From Ichthyobacteriaceae bacterium (GTDB lineage Bacteria; Bacteroidota; Bacteroidia; Flavobacteriales; JADGDT01): 34,386 nt of DNA. Below are positions 15,579 to 25,950 of this stretch, piece by piece. The DNA lies in the NCBI GenBank assembly GCA_023145615.1, contig JAGLDK010000044.1, forward strand, positions 1 to 34,386. Reading direction: 5' to 3'. Below the pieces are notes generated by a model. That model was not told the origin of the DNA, made no database searches, and saw nothing but the letters and a program-made list of their open reading frames with translations. Numbering within the stretch: position 1 is the first letter of the stretch; each line of letters starts with the position of its first letter. Made by a program: the position numbers and the translations under genes.

Positions 15579-17609
15579 TTATTTTTTCTTGATTTCGTTT
15601 AATATATTATACCTCATTGATGCCTCAAACGCATTAGCTTTTTTAGCTAGTTTGTTTAAACTTGGTATAGTTTTAGTGTCAGCCTTTTTTAAATTATTAT
15701 TATCAGTCCAATTATAATATAACTTGTTTCTTCCTAAAATTACCGCACCATCTTTATTGAAAATATACTTACTCATAGTAATTCCGAAATTAGAATCATT
15801 TACCGAATCAAGCATGTTGTTTCCTGTGTTTAAATACTGAGCATCAGAAAGCGCTAAATTAAATATTGTAGGAAAAATATCCTTGTGCGATCCAAAAGTT
15901 TTATTGTTGATGTTTAAATTTTGCTTGTATTTTTCGGGAATGTACATTAATAGTGGTACACTATATTGGTGGAATAATTCAGCATCCGAAAAATTAAATA
16001 GTTCGGTGTTTGTATGATCTCCTGTAGCAATAATAATTGTGTTTTCTCCGTATTTCGATTGTCTAACTCTTTGTATAAACTTACCAAGTTGGTCGTTTGC
16101 ATATTGATTTGCACCGAAATTTCCTAGTGCTAATTTTTGACTTCTTATAAGTTTACCTTTAATACTGTCGTTAAGTTTTAACGAATATGGTTTGTATTTA
16201 CTTGGTAAATCGTAGGGCGAATGGTTTGTTGTTGTTAACCCAAAAGCAAATATTGGCTTTTTATTATGATTGGTTTTTTCTAATTCATCAAATAAATATT
16301 GGTATAAATACTCGTCGTACACACCCCATTGATCTGATTCAACATTTTTATATTGTTTGCTAATTGCAGTATTTCCTGATACGTGATTGAAATATTGATT
16401 TGAGTAAAATTGACCTATGTTTCTCCATCCTAATTTTGCACCACTAGCAAATAACGTATGATATCCTTTGTCGAAAAAAGGTTTTGCATTTGCCGATGAA
16501 AATGATTTCACATAATATTCGGTTTGAGAAATTGGAGCATTTTGCATATTGTTAAAAACCAAACCTTCTAACGAATGTATTGTTCGAGGCCCTTTGGGTA
16601 GAAAGTTTCTAAACATTATCATGTTTTTTAGCTCGGACTCTAGGCTACCAAGTAGGTTTAAATCTTCCGAATGAAGATCGAAATAAAAACTACCTAAACT
16701 TTCCATTAAAACAAATACAACATTTGGTTTGTTATTTTCTAAAAACTCGTTTTTTCGAGTTGTAGTCATTAGTTTTACGTTGGCAGGTAAATTATTGTCA
16801 GTACCCAAATAGTCATTTACGGCAGTACTTGCATCAGTGTAGCCATATCTTTTTAGGCTTGTTGATATATTATCATTAAAGTAATTTGTTTTTTTGTTTT
16901 TTGCTGCAGTTTTTAAGCTGAAAATTGCATTGTCGGCTAGGTTGTTTATAAAAATATTGTCAGAAATAAATAAATCTTTTTCTCCTAACGGAAACAAACC
17001 TACAGAACCTCGTATTCCTAATGCAAATAATAGTATAAAAGCTGTTGTGTATATTGATTTACTAAAACCCGATTTCAGAAATACATAATCTTTTTTGAAA
17101 AAATACGTTATTGATTTCCATAATAAAGTTACTGTAATGCTTAAAAGTATTGTAATTAAAATAATTGGATAATCAATCCAAACACTTTTTAAAATTGCAG
17201 TTGTATCATCGTTAATAAGTGCAAAAACTAATATGTTAAAATGTGATTTATACTGTTGAAAAAAGTAAAAATCAGCAATTGATAAAAAGATAAATAAACT
17301 AAATATTATGGTAGATATTATTCTTATTACTCTATCAATATTTTTAGTTTTTATTTTTAATAATTCGAATATTGGAGTAAGTAAAATTATAAGCAGAGGC
17401 AAAGCCAAGCCGTACATCATTACCATTGTATCTATTCTGAATCCGATTATAAAGGAGCTGGCTAATTCTGATTTGTAATTAATTAGTTCGCCTAACGATC
17501 CGAATGTAAAAAGGGTAATAAGTCGGAATATTAGTAATATTAATATTCCTAATCCGTAAAGTTTTAAAAGGTTGAGAGTTCTTGTGTAAAAAATGTCGAA
17601 TTTTTTCAT
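15579..17609 (-). CDS. LTA synthase family membrane phosphatidyl-group transferase (sulfatase fold)
   Basis: A 676-aa inner-membrane protein with about five N-terminal transmembrane helices (within residues 15-200) and a periplasmic alkaline-phosphatase/sulfatase-type domain (about 290-640). LtaS-like catalytic residues are visible: Glu303 in VFVLMES, the nucleophile candidate Thr343 in PKGPRT, WGVYDEYL near 428-435 and the metal pair Asp531-His532 in ATGDH. These enzymes move glycerol-phosphate or similar head groups from phospholipid to an acceptor. Bacteroidota have no lipoteichoic acid, so the acceptor is unknown; a periplasmic glycan or lipid is possible. Fold confident, substrate not. 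Confidence 0.85.
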   Translation of the reverse strand: MKKFDIFYTRTLNLLKLYGLGILILLIFRLITLFTFGSLGELINYKSELASSFIIGFRIDTMVMMYGLALPLLIILLTPIFELLKIKTKNIDRVIRIISTIIFSLFIFLSIADFYFFQQYKSHFNILVFALINDDTTAILKSVWIDYPIILITILLSITVTLLWKSITYFFKKDYVFLKSGFSKSIYTTAFILLFALGIRGSVGLFPLGEKDLFISDNIFINNLADNAIFSLKTAAKNKKTNYFNDNISTSLKRYGYTDASTAVNDYLGTDNNLPANVKLMTTTRKNEFLENNKPNVVFVLMESLGSFYFDLHSEDLNLLGSLESELKNMIMFRNFLPKGPRTIHSLEGLVFNNMQNAPISQTEYYVKSFSSANAKPFFDKGYHTLFASGAKLGWRNIGQFYSNQYFNHVSGNTAISKQYKNVESDQWGVYDEYLYQYLFDELEKTNHNKKPIFAFGLTTTNHSPYDLPSKYKPYSLKLNDSIKGKLIRSQKLALGNFGANQYANDQLGKFIQRVRQSKYGENTIIIATGDHTNTELFNFSDAELFHQYSVPLLMYIPEKYKQNLNINNKTFGSHKDIFPTIFNLALSDAQYLNTGNNMLDSVNDSNFGITMSKYIFNKDGAVILGRNKLYYNWTDNNNLKKADTKTIPSLNKLAKKANAFEASMRYNILNEIKKK

Positions 17610-17671
17610 TGGTATTTTAATAATTCTAATTTACTATGGTTGATTGTTTATATATTTATTACAGCCAAAAA

Positions 17672-17721
17672 AAAGGTACTCAGTTGTTATTTATAATTAC
17701 AAATAACAACTGAGTACCTTT
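17672..17721 (-). terminator. Rho-independent terminator of leuS
   Basis: A perfect 21-bp stem (AAAGGTACTCAGTTGTTATTT arm and its complement) with an 8-nt loop, followed on the minus strand by a run of eight T. It lies 13 bp after the leuS stop. Confidence 0.93.
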
Positions 17722-17734
17722 ATATATGTTTTAA

Positions 17735-20566
17735 TTATCCTACAACATTAATTATTTTTTTAGGCACAACAATTACTTTTTTAGGCGCTTTACCTCCTAA
17801 TTGTGCTAAAGTTTTTTCGTGTTCTCTAACTACTTTTTCCATTTCGTCCTTTGTTGCATCGGCCGAAAATTCTAACATGAAGCGTTTTTTACCATTAAAC
17901 ATAATTGGGTAATTATGCGATGATTCTTTTAAATACTCTTCGTTAAACTCAGGAAATTGTGCTTCAATAATTGATGTTTCGTAACCTAATTTACTCCAAA
18001 GTTCCTCGGCAATATGTGGTGCATAAGGAGCTACAATAACAGCTAAAGGCTCAAGTATTGCACGCGATGTACATTTTTGAGCTGTAAGTTCGTTTACCGC
18101 AATCATAAAAGTTGATACTGATGTATTGAAAGAGAATTTTTCAATATCTTCTTTAACTTTTTTAATTGTTTTGTGTAGAGTTTTTAAGGCCTCTTTTGTT
18201 GGCTCGGTATCTGTTACAACAAACTCATCTTCTTTAATATAAAGTTTCCAAAGTTTTTTAAGAAAGTTGTAAACTCCACTAATACCATCGGTTTTCCAAG
18301 GTTTGTATTGCTCTAAAGGTCCTAAAAACATTTCGTATAAACGCAATGCATCAGCTCCAAAATCTTCTACAATAATATCAGGGCTAACAACGTTGTATTT
18401 CGATTTCGACATTTTTTCAACCTCGCTTCCGCAGATGTATTTTCCGTCTTCTAAAATAAATTCAGCATTGTTATATTCTTCTCTCCAAGCTTTAAATGCG
18501 TCAACATTAAGCTCGTTATTAATAACCATATTTACATCGGCATGTATTTGAGTAACATCATGTAGATGTTTTAAACCTTTCGATACAAAAGTATTTGTGT
18601 TGTTTATACGATACACAAAAGCCGAAGTACCTAAAATCATTCCTTGGTTAATAAGTTTTTTAAATGGCTCTTCGTTATCAATAAAGCCCATATCTTTTAA
18701 AAACTTATTCCAAAAACGAGAGTATAAAAGATGCCCCGTTGCGTGTTCCGAACCTCCAATATATAAATCAACTTGTCCCCAATATGCTTGTGATTCTTTC
18801 GATACAAAATCTATTTTGTTTTCCGAATCCATGTAACGCAAAAAGTACCACGACGAACCTGCCCAACCCGGCATAGTATTTAATTCTAATGGAAATACAG
18901 TTAGGTTATTAATTTCAGTATTTTCTACTACTTTATTAGCTTCGGTATCCCAAGCCCAAACAGTAGCATTTCCTAAAGGTGGCTCACCTGTTTCGGTTGG
19001 TAAATATTTTTCAACTTCAGGTAAAATAATTGGTAAATGCTCTTTTTCAATCATTTGTGGAAGTCCGTTTTTGTAGTAAACCGGAAATGGTTCACCCCAA
19101 TATCTCTGTCGAGAAAAAACAGCATCTCTTAAACGATAGTTAATTTTAGCCATTCCAAAACCTTGCTCTTCCATTTTATTAGAAACAACTGCCATTGCTT
19201 CTTTAACCTCCATTCCGGTAATAAAATCCGAATTTATGATTGTACCTTCTTTAGAGTCGAAAGAAGTTTCTTGAATATCGAAACCTTCTTCTAAAGCTTG
19301 TTTTGGCTCAATAACTTGTAAAATGTTTAACCCGAACTTTTTAGCAAAAGCATGATCTCTACCATCGTGTGCCGGAACTGCCATAACAGCACCTGTACCA
19401 TAACTTGCTAAAACGTAATCTCCAATCCAAATCTGAATTTTTTCTCCAGAAAAAGGATGTATTGCATAAGCACCGGTAAATTCTCCAGATACTTTATCAA
19501 CCTCAGCCATACGTTCTCTTTCCGATCTTTTCGATGTTTCAGAAATGTATGCTTCAACAGCATCTTTACATTCGGCAGTGGTAATTTGTTTTACTAATTC
19601 GTGCTCAGGAGCAAGAGTCATGTACGAAACACCAAAAATAGTATCTGGACGAGTTGTAAATATTTCGAATTTTAAATCGCCATGTCCTTCAATTGCAAAC
19701 CAAACCGAAGCACCTTTCGATTTTCCAATCCAGTTTTTTTGAGTTTCTTTCAACGAGTCAGTCCAATCAATATCATTTAAACCTTGCAATAAACGTTCGG
19801 CATAAGCTGAAATACGCATATTCCATTGCATCATTTTTTTTCTTTCAACCGGATAACCACCACGTTCCGAAACTCCATTTACAATTTCGTCGTTAGCTAA
19901 AACTGTTCCTAATTTTGGGCACCAGTTTACTACGGTTTCGGCTAAAAATGTTAAACGATATTTAGCTAAAAATTCTTCTTGTTTAGCATCATCAAAAGCA
20001 TGCCACTCATTCGATGTGAATTCTTCAATTTCGTCATCAGACGAAGCATTTACATATATGTTTCCTTCTGATGCAAACTTTTCAACTAAAGTATCAATAT
20101 GCTCAGCTTTATCGGTGTCGTTATTATACCAAGCATTATAAAGCTGAATAAAAATCCACTGTGTATGTTTGTAATAATCAGGGTCGGAAGTGCGTACTTC
20201 TCTATCCCAATCAAACGAAAAACCAATTTTATCAAGCTGTTCTCTGTATCGTTTCAGATTTTCGGCAGTAGTAATTGCAGGGTGTGTACCTGTTTGTATA
20301 GCGTACTGTTCGGCAGGCAATCCAAACGAATCGTAACCCATTGGATGTAATACATTAAAGCCTGTGTGGCGTTTGTATCGTGCATAAATATCTGATGCAA
20401 TATATCCAAGCGGATGACCAACATGTAAACCTGCTCCCGATGGATATGGGAACATATCTAAAGCGTAAAATTTTGGTTTTTCTGAATTGTTTTTTGCCTC
20501 AAAAGTTTTGTTTTCTGCCCAATACTTTTGCCACTTCTGATCTATTTCCTGATGATTGTATTTCAT
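17735..20566 (-). CDS. leuS: Leucyl-tRNA synthetase
   Basis: A class I aminoacyl-tRNA synthetase charging tRNA-Leu. The HIGH motif appears as HVGH (residues 48-51) after [10 protein letters not shown], and KMSKS lies near residue 717. The CP1 editing domain is visible between them (for example [19 protein letters not shown] and [13 protein letters not shown]). The anticodon-binding and C-terminal domains follow. Its 943 aa fit Bacteroidota LeuS. Monocistronic, with a strong terminator downstream and a leader of about 85 nt carrying a possible hairpin. Confidence 0.98.
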   Translation of the reverse strand: MKYNHQEIDQKWQKYWAENKTFEAKNNSEKPKFYALDMFPYPSGAGLHVGHPLGYIASDIYARYKRHTGFNVLHPMGYDSFGLPAEQYAIQTGTHPAITTAENLKRYREQLDKIGFSFDWDREVRTSDPDYYKHTQWIFIQLYNAWYNNDTDKAEHIDTLVEKFASEGNIYVNASSDDEIEEFTSNEWHAFDDAKQEEFLAKYRLTFLAETVVNWCPKLGTVLANDEIVNGVSERGGYPVERKKMMQWNMRISAYAERLLQGLNDIDWTDSLKETQKNWIGKSKGASVWFAIEGHGDLKFEIFTTRPDTIFGVSYMTLAPEHELVKQITTAECKDAVEAYISETSKRSERERMAEVDKVSGEFTGAYAIHPFSGEKIQIWIGDYVLASYGTGAVMAVPAHDGRDHAFAKKFGLNILQVIEPKQALEEGFDIQETSFDSKEGTIINSDFITGMEVKEAMAVVSNKMEEQGFGMAKINYRLRDAVFSRQRYWGEPFPVYYKNGLPQMIEKEHLPIILPEVEKYLPTETGEPPLGNATVWAWDTEANKVVENTEINNLTVFPLELNTMPGWAGSSWYFLRYMDSENKIDFVSKESQAYWGQVDLYIGGSEHATGHLLYSRFWNKFLKDMGFIDNEEPFKKLINQGMILGTSAFVYRINNTNTFVSKGLKHLHDVTQIHADVNMVINNELNVDAFKAWREEYNNAEFILEDGKYICGSEVEKMSKSKYNVVSPDIIVEDFGADALRLYEMFLGPLEQYKPWKTDGISGVYNFLKKLWKLYIKEDEFVVTDTEPTKEALKTLHKTIKKVKEDIEKFSFNTSVSTFMIAVNELTAQKCTSRAILEPLAVIVAPYAPHIAEELWSKLGYETSIIEAQFPEFNEEYLKESSHNYPIMFNGKKRFMLEFSADATKDEMEKVVREHEKTLAQLGGKAPKKVIVVPKKIINVVG

Positions 20567-20583
20567 TTTTTATATAGCCTTTT

Positions 20584-20630
20584 GCTGATGTTAATTGTTT
20601 TTGTACAACTTAGTTAACAATATTATCAGC
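20584..20630 (-). other. Imperfect hairpin in the leuS leader
   Basis: GCTGATGTTAATTGTT (from 20584) pairs imperfectly with AACAATATTATCAGC (to 20630). In the leuS transcript this would form a stem 18 bp before the ATG. A TATTTTCG box on the minus strand at 20659-20666, close to TAnnTTTG, could be the promoter. Regulation through this hairpin is only a possibility; no T-box or leader peptide was recognised. Confidence 0.3.
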
Positions 20631-20901
20631 ACTTTATTATTCTTGATTTCGAAGATGCGAAAATACGACAATTAATCGTGTTTTTGAAATAGTTGTTTTT
20701 ATCAATGTTTTTATTGTAATTCAATGTTGTTTGGTTATCTGATAAATAGTTGTTATAGGTAGTTATTATAGATAGTAACGGTATTAGCCATAATTACGAG
20801 TTTTTAAAGCACTATTTTTTTTAAAAAAGCTGTGTAATACATAGGCTTTTGAGCTATATGTTAAAGTTTTATTTTATGAATTAACTTATTAAAGTAAAAT
20901 A

Positions 20902-20909
20902 TATATTTG
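20902..20909 (+). promoter_or_regulatory. Candidate -7 box for the 412-aa protein gene
   Basis: TATATTTG fits TAnnTTTG and predicts a leader of about 60 nt. No good -33 box is seen. The 410-bp divergent gap 20567-20976 otherwise holds the leuS leader and AT-rich sequence with no ORF. Confidence 0.35.
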
Positions 20910-20976
20910 TTGGTTATATGCAACGTGTTTAATATGTGTATATAGTGTAATCTATTTTCCCACAAGTAGAAGAAAA

Positions 20977-22215
20977 ATGTTAGAAAAAACTATTGATAGA
21001 AGTAGTAATGCTTCATGGAGTACCGAGTGTTTTGTTTCGGTTTGTAATAGAACCGGAATGCGTAAAAGTCAGAAACCCGAATGGGCTTATATTGAAGGTC
21101 AGGGTGCGCGTGGATTTATGTTTTACTTGCTTGGCGATAATATTATAGTTGGAGAATGGTATGGTTATGCTAATGCGTCATTAATTCATAAAATTGATGT
21201 TACTTATAGAGATTTGTTAGAGACTTTTAATTTGTCAGAAAAAAAATACCATTACATTTTAGATTTTTCTAGTACACTAGGTATTTCGTTTGATGTAAAA
21301 GATTTAGTAGAAGGTTTTTTTGAAAAACATATTAAAAATATAATTACTCATCCACTTGTTGGAGTATCTAGAGGATTAAAGTCGACCATTCAAGCAGGTA
21401 TGACATATTTAGATACGGATAATAAAACTGGGTTTTATAGTAATTTACAAAAAGCTGTTGATAGTATAGTTTTTAGAGTTTTAAAACAAACATTTAATAA
21501 CGGAAATATTGTTCATAAATCGGCTTGGAAATATCATAATACTTTAAGTGGGTATAAAATGATAGGTCAGCTAATTGATGATAGAATTGTTTATAGAAAA
21601 TTTTCGGGTAAACTTAAATTAGCCGACGCACAAAAAAGTAATAAAATTGGCTATGATGTTGTAAATAGTGCAATTGGAAATAATATAATTTTAATTGATG
21701 ACATTGCCGGTGTAAATACTGTTTTTGGTAAAACTATGATTGAGGTAACTTCTTTTTACTCTAATATACCAAGTAGTGTTAAAAAGGTAATTATGGTTGG
21801 TTCATCTTTTGGCAATAAAATGGTTAATAAGTTGTATGTAAAATTTGTTAGTTTTGGTTTTACAGTTGATTTTGCCGATACTACCGAAGATGCTTACCGT
21901 ATGGCTTTAAAATATACTAACGATACTAGTTTACGAGAGTTAAATGAATCGAATAGAGCTAATATTAGAGTAAATCAGCTAAGAGAGGTTATTGGAGATA
22001 TGACATGGAATTTAGAAGATGTTAATAATCAGGATTTAGTTGGAAAAGATGAGTTTTCGGTTTTATTTGAATCTTTAGAAGTTTTAAAACGAGATATGCT
22101 TTATGCAAAATATAAGTTTAGTGAAAATAAGGAAATGGTAAATCTTGAATCGACTAAAACTTGTGCAGATATTAAAGAAGAGTTAAGAGCAAAAATGTTA
22201 GAGATTGAACAGTAA
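20977..22215 (+). CDS. Unrecognised 412-aa cytoplasmic protein with a duplicated STAS-like domain
   Basis: There is no signal peptide or membrane segment. Residues about 46-165 and 195-313 look like two divergent copies of one alpha/beta domain. Each has paired strands, a helix, a buried strand ending in Asp-rich turn (YHYILDFSSTLGIS; NNIILIDDIAGVN), a second helix, then a strand with VGVSRG or MVGSSFG, and a final segment with conserved F, T and A (FYSNLQKAVDS; FADTTEDAYRM). The layout resembles STAS/SEC14-like domains found ahead of PAS and kinase modules in some Bacteroidota sensors, but no kinase is attached. A helical tail fills 320-412. Stand-alone gene with its own terminator. Function unknown; the duplication is judged by eye. 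Confidence 0.75.
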   Translation: MLEKTIDRSSNASWSTECFVSVCNRTGMRKSQKPEWAYIEGQGARGFMFYLLGDNIIVGEWYGYANASLIHKIDVTYRDLLETFNLSEKKYHYILDFSSTLGISFDVKDLVEGFFEKHIKNIITHPLVGVSRGLKSTIQAGMTYLDTDNKTGFYSNLQKAVDSIVFRVLKQTFNNGNIVHKSAWKYHNTLSGYKMIGQLIDDRIVYRKFSGKLKLADAQKSNKIGYDVVNSAIGNNIILIDDIAGVNTVFGKTMIEVTSFYSNIPSSVKKVIMVGSSFGNKMVNKLYVKFVSFGFTVDFADTTEDAYRMALKYTNDTSLRELNESNRANIRVNQLREVIGDMTWNLEDVNNQDLVGKDEFSVLFESLEVLKRDMLYAKYKFSENKEMVNLESTKTCADIKEELRAKMLEIEQ

Positions 22216-22261
22216 ACAAAAATAATGTTGCTATCTGTAATTTGTAATAGCAATTAAACAT

Positions 22262-22304
22262 AAAAAAAGCGTTGAAATGAATAATTCATTTCAACGCTTT
22301 TTTT
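22262..22304. terminator. Bidirectional terminator
   Basis: A near-perfect palindrome, seven A - GCGTTGAAATGAAT - complement - seven T, between the convergent 412-aa gene and the HU/SPOR gene. Confidence 0.92.
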
Positions 22305-22337
22305 ATTATATGATATTTTTGTTTAATCGGGGAGATG

Positions 22338-23294
22338 TTATTTTTCTAAAATCCACGATTTTTTACCGTATCTATAATTTACTTTGTTTAAAAATTGTTT
22401 AGCATCCATTACGTTTCCAAAACTTTTGTAGGATACAATATAAAGTCCTTTACTTGTTTTTCCAATAACGCTACTTTCTAAACCTTCGTTAGAGTTGTTT
22501 TTAATACATCTTTTAGCATTATTTTCTTGGCTAAATAAACCTGCTATTACGTGGTAATGAAAATCGGGTTTCACAACAGGAATAATTTTAGGCTCTACAA
22601 CTTCGGCAACATGTTTTATAGAAATAGTTTTTTCTTCAACAACTTTTTCTTCAACCTTTTTAACAACTTCTTTAGTGTTTAAATTGTTGCTACCCGATAT
22701 TGATAACGATGCATCGTAAGCCGATGATTTATTACCAACAATATTGTTAATTGTTACCGAAGTAATTATACCAATAACAGGTACTAATATAGCTGCGTAT
22801 CTTAAAACCTTTCGGTAATTAAAAATACTTTTATCGTTATGTGCGTTCTTTATTTCCTTAACAATAATTGATTCTCTTTTAACCTCTAAAGCAGTAAAAG
22901 GTACCATTCCAAAAGAGTCGGTTAAGTGGTTGGCTTCAGTGTTCGATTCAAAAGCCATAATGCCATTATCATCTAAGCTAAAATCACCAACATTACTAAT
23001 TGTAGCATTTCCGTTGTGGTTAAGTTGTTCTTTCCACTCGGCAACACAATTGTCTATAATTTTTAAAGCCTCAGCATAGCTTATTTTTAAACTACCACTT
23101 ATGTAGTTTGCCAATAATCCATCATTTTTAACTAATAGTTTGTTGAAAACAATTTCTTTAGTTGGTGGCAAAAATTTATGTTCAAGGTGTAATGTTCTGG
23201 CCGAAGTTTTGCTAGCCACAAATCCTCCGAATTTTGGAATAACAACACAGTCGTATCTATACAACAGGTCGTCAATATATTTATCAATTACCAT
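22338..23294 (-). CDS. HU-CCDC81 / SPOR domain membrane protein
   Basis: A 318-aa protein with two HU-like CCDC81-type domains at the N-terminus (about 1-55 and 60-135; DCVVIPKFGGFV and ISNVGDFSLDDNGIMAF are characteristic). One transmembrane helix follows (about 164-186), then a charged linker rich in VEEK/VVE, and a C-terminal SPOR domain (244-318). SPOR domains bind denuded glycan strands of septal peptidoglycan. The topology places the HU-like part in the cytoplasm and SPOR in the periplasm, so it may link the cell wall or division site to a cytoplasmic partner. A TATTTTTG box on the minus strand at 23315-23322 is a candidate promoter. Confidence 0.88.
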   Translation of the reverse strand: MVIDKYIDDLLYRYDCVVIPKFGGFVASKTSARTLHLEHKFLPPTKEIVFNKLLVKNDGLLANYISGSLKISYAEALKIIDNCVAEWKEQLNHNGNATISNVGDFSLDDNGIMAFESNTEANHLTDSFGMVPFTALEVKRESIIVKEIKNAHNDKSIFNYRKVLRYAAILVPVIGIITSVTINNIVGNKSSAYDASLSISGSNNLNTKEVVKKVEEKVVEEKTISIKHVAEVVEPKIIPVVKPDFHYHVIAGLFSQENNAKRCIKNNSNEGLESSVIGKTSKGLYIVSYKSFGNVMDAKQFLNKVNYRYGKKSWILEK

Positions 23295-23853
23295 ATAAGA
23301 AATTATTTATCGTACAAAAATATCATTATTGCGTTAATATTGAAGTTTTTTTCAAGTTTATTATCAATGTCATATAATATGCTATATTATAAAAGCTATT
23401 TATTTATATCAATTTTTTTTGACAAACAACTGTGTTAATAGTTAATCAATGTATTTTATATTGCAAATTAGCTTACTAATTAGTTAGCATATAGTTAATT
23501 ATGGTTTGTTTTAGTTTTATATATGTATATTTTGCTTATATGTAAATATGCTTTTATTTAATGTTTTTAAGGTATAATTGATGCCGATATTTTTTTTACT
23601 AAAAATAGTAGTACAAGTGTTTTTTACTGAAATACTAATAGTTATGTAGGCTTTTATTGTTGATATTTTCATTTATACTTACGGTGTTTTTCCTAAAAAT
23701 CACTTTTTTAAAGTAAGTTTTGAATAAAATTTATTTTCAATAATTATTTTTGATAGTTTACGTTTTCCGATTATCATTTCGTTAAATTTAAATTCACAAT
23801 TGGTTTTAAAATAATACTTATAGCCTAACATTTCAACACTAAAGTTAATTTAA
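23295..23853. other. 559-bp divergent intergenic region without a gene
   Basis: This very AT-rich gap separates the divergent HU/SPOR gene and dprA. I see one TAnnTTTG box on the minus strand near its left end and no ORF, terminator or repeat that stands out. No clear dprA promoter was recognised. Confidence 0.6.
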
Positions 23854-24945
23854 ATGGATGACGAAATATTTTACACCGTAGCTTTGTTAAAAACAAAAGG
23901 TATTGGAATACAAAGTGCAAAAAGAATGATTGATGCTTTTGGTGGTGCTAAAAAACTTTTCGAAGCTAAAAAGTCGGACATTGTTTTAAAGGCAAAAATT
24001 AAACCTTATGTGTTAAATAATTTTAATAGTAAAGAATCGTTGTTGTTTGCCGAAAAGGAGGTTGATTTTATCCGTAAAAATAATATTTCGTTCCATAGTT
24101 TCAATAGTAAATCGTACCCCACTTTGTTGAAACAAATTTACGATAGCCCTGTGTATATTATGACTAAAGGAAATGTAATATTAAATACAAATAGAGTTAT
24201 TAGTATTGTTGGCACTCGAAATATGACTCAATACGGTAGAAAATTCTGTAATGAGTTAATTGAAGAAATTGCTCAGTATAATCCAACTATTATTAGTGGT
24301 TTGGCTTACGGAATTGATATTACAGCACATAAAGCGGCATTAAATAATAATTTGGCAACTATTGGAGTGGTAGCTCATGGTTTAAATCAGATTTATCCAA
24401 ATAGTCATACATCTACTGCAAAACAAATGATGCAGAGTGGAGGATTGTTAACAGAGTTTAATAGCGATGAGGTGCCCGATAGAGAACATTTTCCGCAACG
24501 AAACAGAATAATTGCAGGTATTAGTAAAACCACAATAGTTATTGAGGCTGCTAAAAAAGGAGGTGCACTTATTACTGCCGAATTAGCAAACGATTATAAT
24601 AGAGATGTTTTTGCTGTGCCTGGCCGAAGTGGAGATTTATATTCGGAGGGTTGTAATAATTTAATTAAAGAGCACAAGGCCATACTTTTTAATAAACCCG
24701 ATGATTTGGTGAAGTATTTAGGATGGGATACTAAAAATTCAAAAGTTATACAAAAATCGTTGTTTGTTGAAACTACTAAAGATGAGGATGTAATTATGAA
24801 ACTGCTTATAGGTGCCGAAAAAAGTATCGACGATTTATCTATTTTATCAAATATGCCTGTTTATAAATTATCAGCACTTTTAATTAATCTCGAACTTAAA
24901 GATTTAGTACAGCCACTTGTTGGTAAAAGATTTCAGTTGAGGTAG
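23854..24945 (+). CDS. dprA: DNA-processing protein DprA (Smf)
   Basis: Loads RecA onto incoming single-stranded DNA during natural transformation and protects it. The Rossmann-like DprA domain shows GTRNMTQYG (120-128), SGLAYGID (148-155), GVVAHGLNQIYP (171-182) and FPQRNRIIAG (213-222). An N-terminal helix-hairpin-helix-like region contains TKGIGIQSAKRM (14-25), and a C-terminal winged helix (about 295-363) is present. Its 363 aa match the three-domain form. Its presence does not prove competence, since dprA is widespread. Confidence 0.96.
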   Translation: MDDEIFYTVALLKTKGIGIQSAKRMIDAFGGAKKLFEAKKSDIVLKAKIKPYVLNNFNSKESLLFAEKEVDFIRKNNISFHSFNSKSYPTLLKQIYDSPVYIMTKGNVILNTNRVISIVGTRNMTQYGRKFCNELIEEIAQYNPTIISGLAYGIDITAHKAALNNNLATIGVVAHGLNQIYPNSHTSTAKQMMQSGGLLTEFNSDEVPDREHFPQRNRIIAGISKTTIVIEAAKKGGALITAELANDYNRDVFAVPGRSGDLYSEGCNNLIKEHKAILFNKPDDLVKYLGWDTKNSKVIQKSLFVETTKDEDVIMKLLIGAEKSIDDLSILSNMPVYKLSALLINLELKDLVQPLVGKRFQLR

Positions 24946-25097
24946 TTTTTTATAATTCTGAATTCAAGGCACAAATGCAAGTTGCTAAAGTTAGGCATCT
25001 TTACCTTGTGGCGTAATATCTAAATGTATATAATCTTAAGGGTGTTTCAACAAGCTTAACATTACGTTAAATGTGGTTTAAAATTGCAATAATAATA

Positions 25098-25141
25098 TAG
25101 CTTTGCTGATTATTAACAATTTGCCATTATCAATTAATATA
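25098..25141 (+). promoter_or_regulatory. Candidate promoter and third repeat fragment before the TSUP gene
   Basis: TAGCTTTG (25098-25105) fits TAnnTTTG. It is followed at about 25112-25141 by a short stretch (TTAACAATTTGCCATTATCA and on) closely similar to the 5' end of the repeats at 2681 and 6330. Only about 30 bp are shared. The fragment would lie in the 5' leader of the TSUP mRNA. Confidence 0.4.
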
Positions 25142-25162
25142 ACGCCTTATATATAAAAGTTT

Positions 25163-25906
25163 ATGGATTATATACTTTTTATTGCTGCCTTTGTTTCGTC
25201 TTTTGTTTTTTCTTTAGGAGGAATAGGTGGAGCTATTATTTTAATACCTATTATGGTTTTTATGGGTATTCCTATTGCTACCGCAAAGCCTGTGGGACTG
25301 TTTGGTAATGTGGTAAGTTTATCGGGAGCTAGTATTTCTAACTATTTAAATAAGCGTATTGATTTTAAAATTGGGTTGCCAATTATTGGTTTTTCGTTTG
25401 TGTTTGCGTCAGTAGGAGCGTATGTTTCAAAATATATACCACAATTGTATATAATGCTATTGTATATTGGTTTTTTGATTTTTTCGGGGAGTATGTTTTT
25501 GTTTTTTAAAAGTAAAAATACCGATGATTACCGTACTGATCAGCCATTTATTAAACTTTCTTTAATTGGAGTTGTTTCCGGATTAATGTCGGGGTTGTTA
25601 GGTATAGGAGGCGGAAGTGTAATTGCTCCGCTTATGTTAATGATGGGCTATAATCCTAAAAAAATAGCAACCACCACAGCTTTTGTAGTTCCGTTTGCTG
25701 CACTATCGGGCTTTTTAACATATTGGTCAATGGGGGTTGTAAATTGGCATATTTTAGTAATAGTATCGGTTGCGGGTACTGCTGGTGCAATGGTAGGTAA
25801 CTCGTTTATGCAAAATAAACTTGATGCCAAAATGGTAAAGAAAATATTAGCAGTAGTGTTGTTGCTAGTTGCTGCAAAAATGGCGTATAGCCTTGATTTT
25901 GTTTAA
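25163..25906 (+). CDS. TSUP (TauE/SafE) family membrane permease
   Basis: A 247-aa inner-membrane protein with about eight hydrophobic helices in two repeats. The duplicated glycine-rich signatures are GGIGGAIILIPIM (first repeat, about 19-31) and GLLGIGGGSVIAPLMLM (second). Family members export or import small organic or sulfur anions such as sulfite, sulfoacetate or thiosulfate. The window also has a sulfate activation cluster, but it is 16 kb away, so a sulfur role is only suggestive. Confidence 0.9.
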   Translation: MDYILFIAAFVSSFVFSLGGIGGAIILIPIMVFMGIPIATAKPVGLFGNVVSLSGASISNYLNKRIDFKIGLPIIGFSFVFASVGAYVSKYIPQLYIMLLYIGFLIFSGSMFLFFKSKNTDDYRTDQPFIKLSLIGVVSGLMSGLLGIGGGSVIAPLMLMMGYNPKKIATTTAFVVPFAALSGFLTYWSMGVVNWHILVIVSVAGTAGAMVGNSFMQNKLDAKMVKKILAVVLLLVAAKMAYSLDFV

Positions 25907-25950
25907 ATTTTTATTTAAACAACCTACACTGTTTTATCTATTAAATTTAT

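Noticed and set aside
17735-20577. Plus-strand ORFs of 64-83 aa opposite leuS
   Set aside because: All lie inside leuS in other frames and show no protein-like features.
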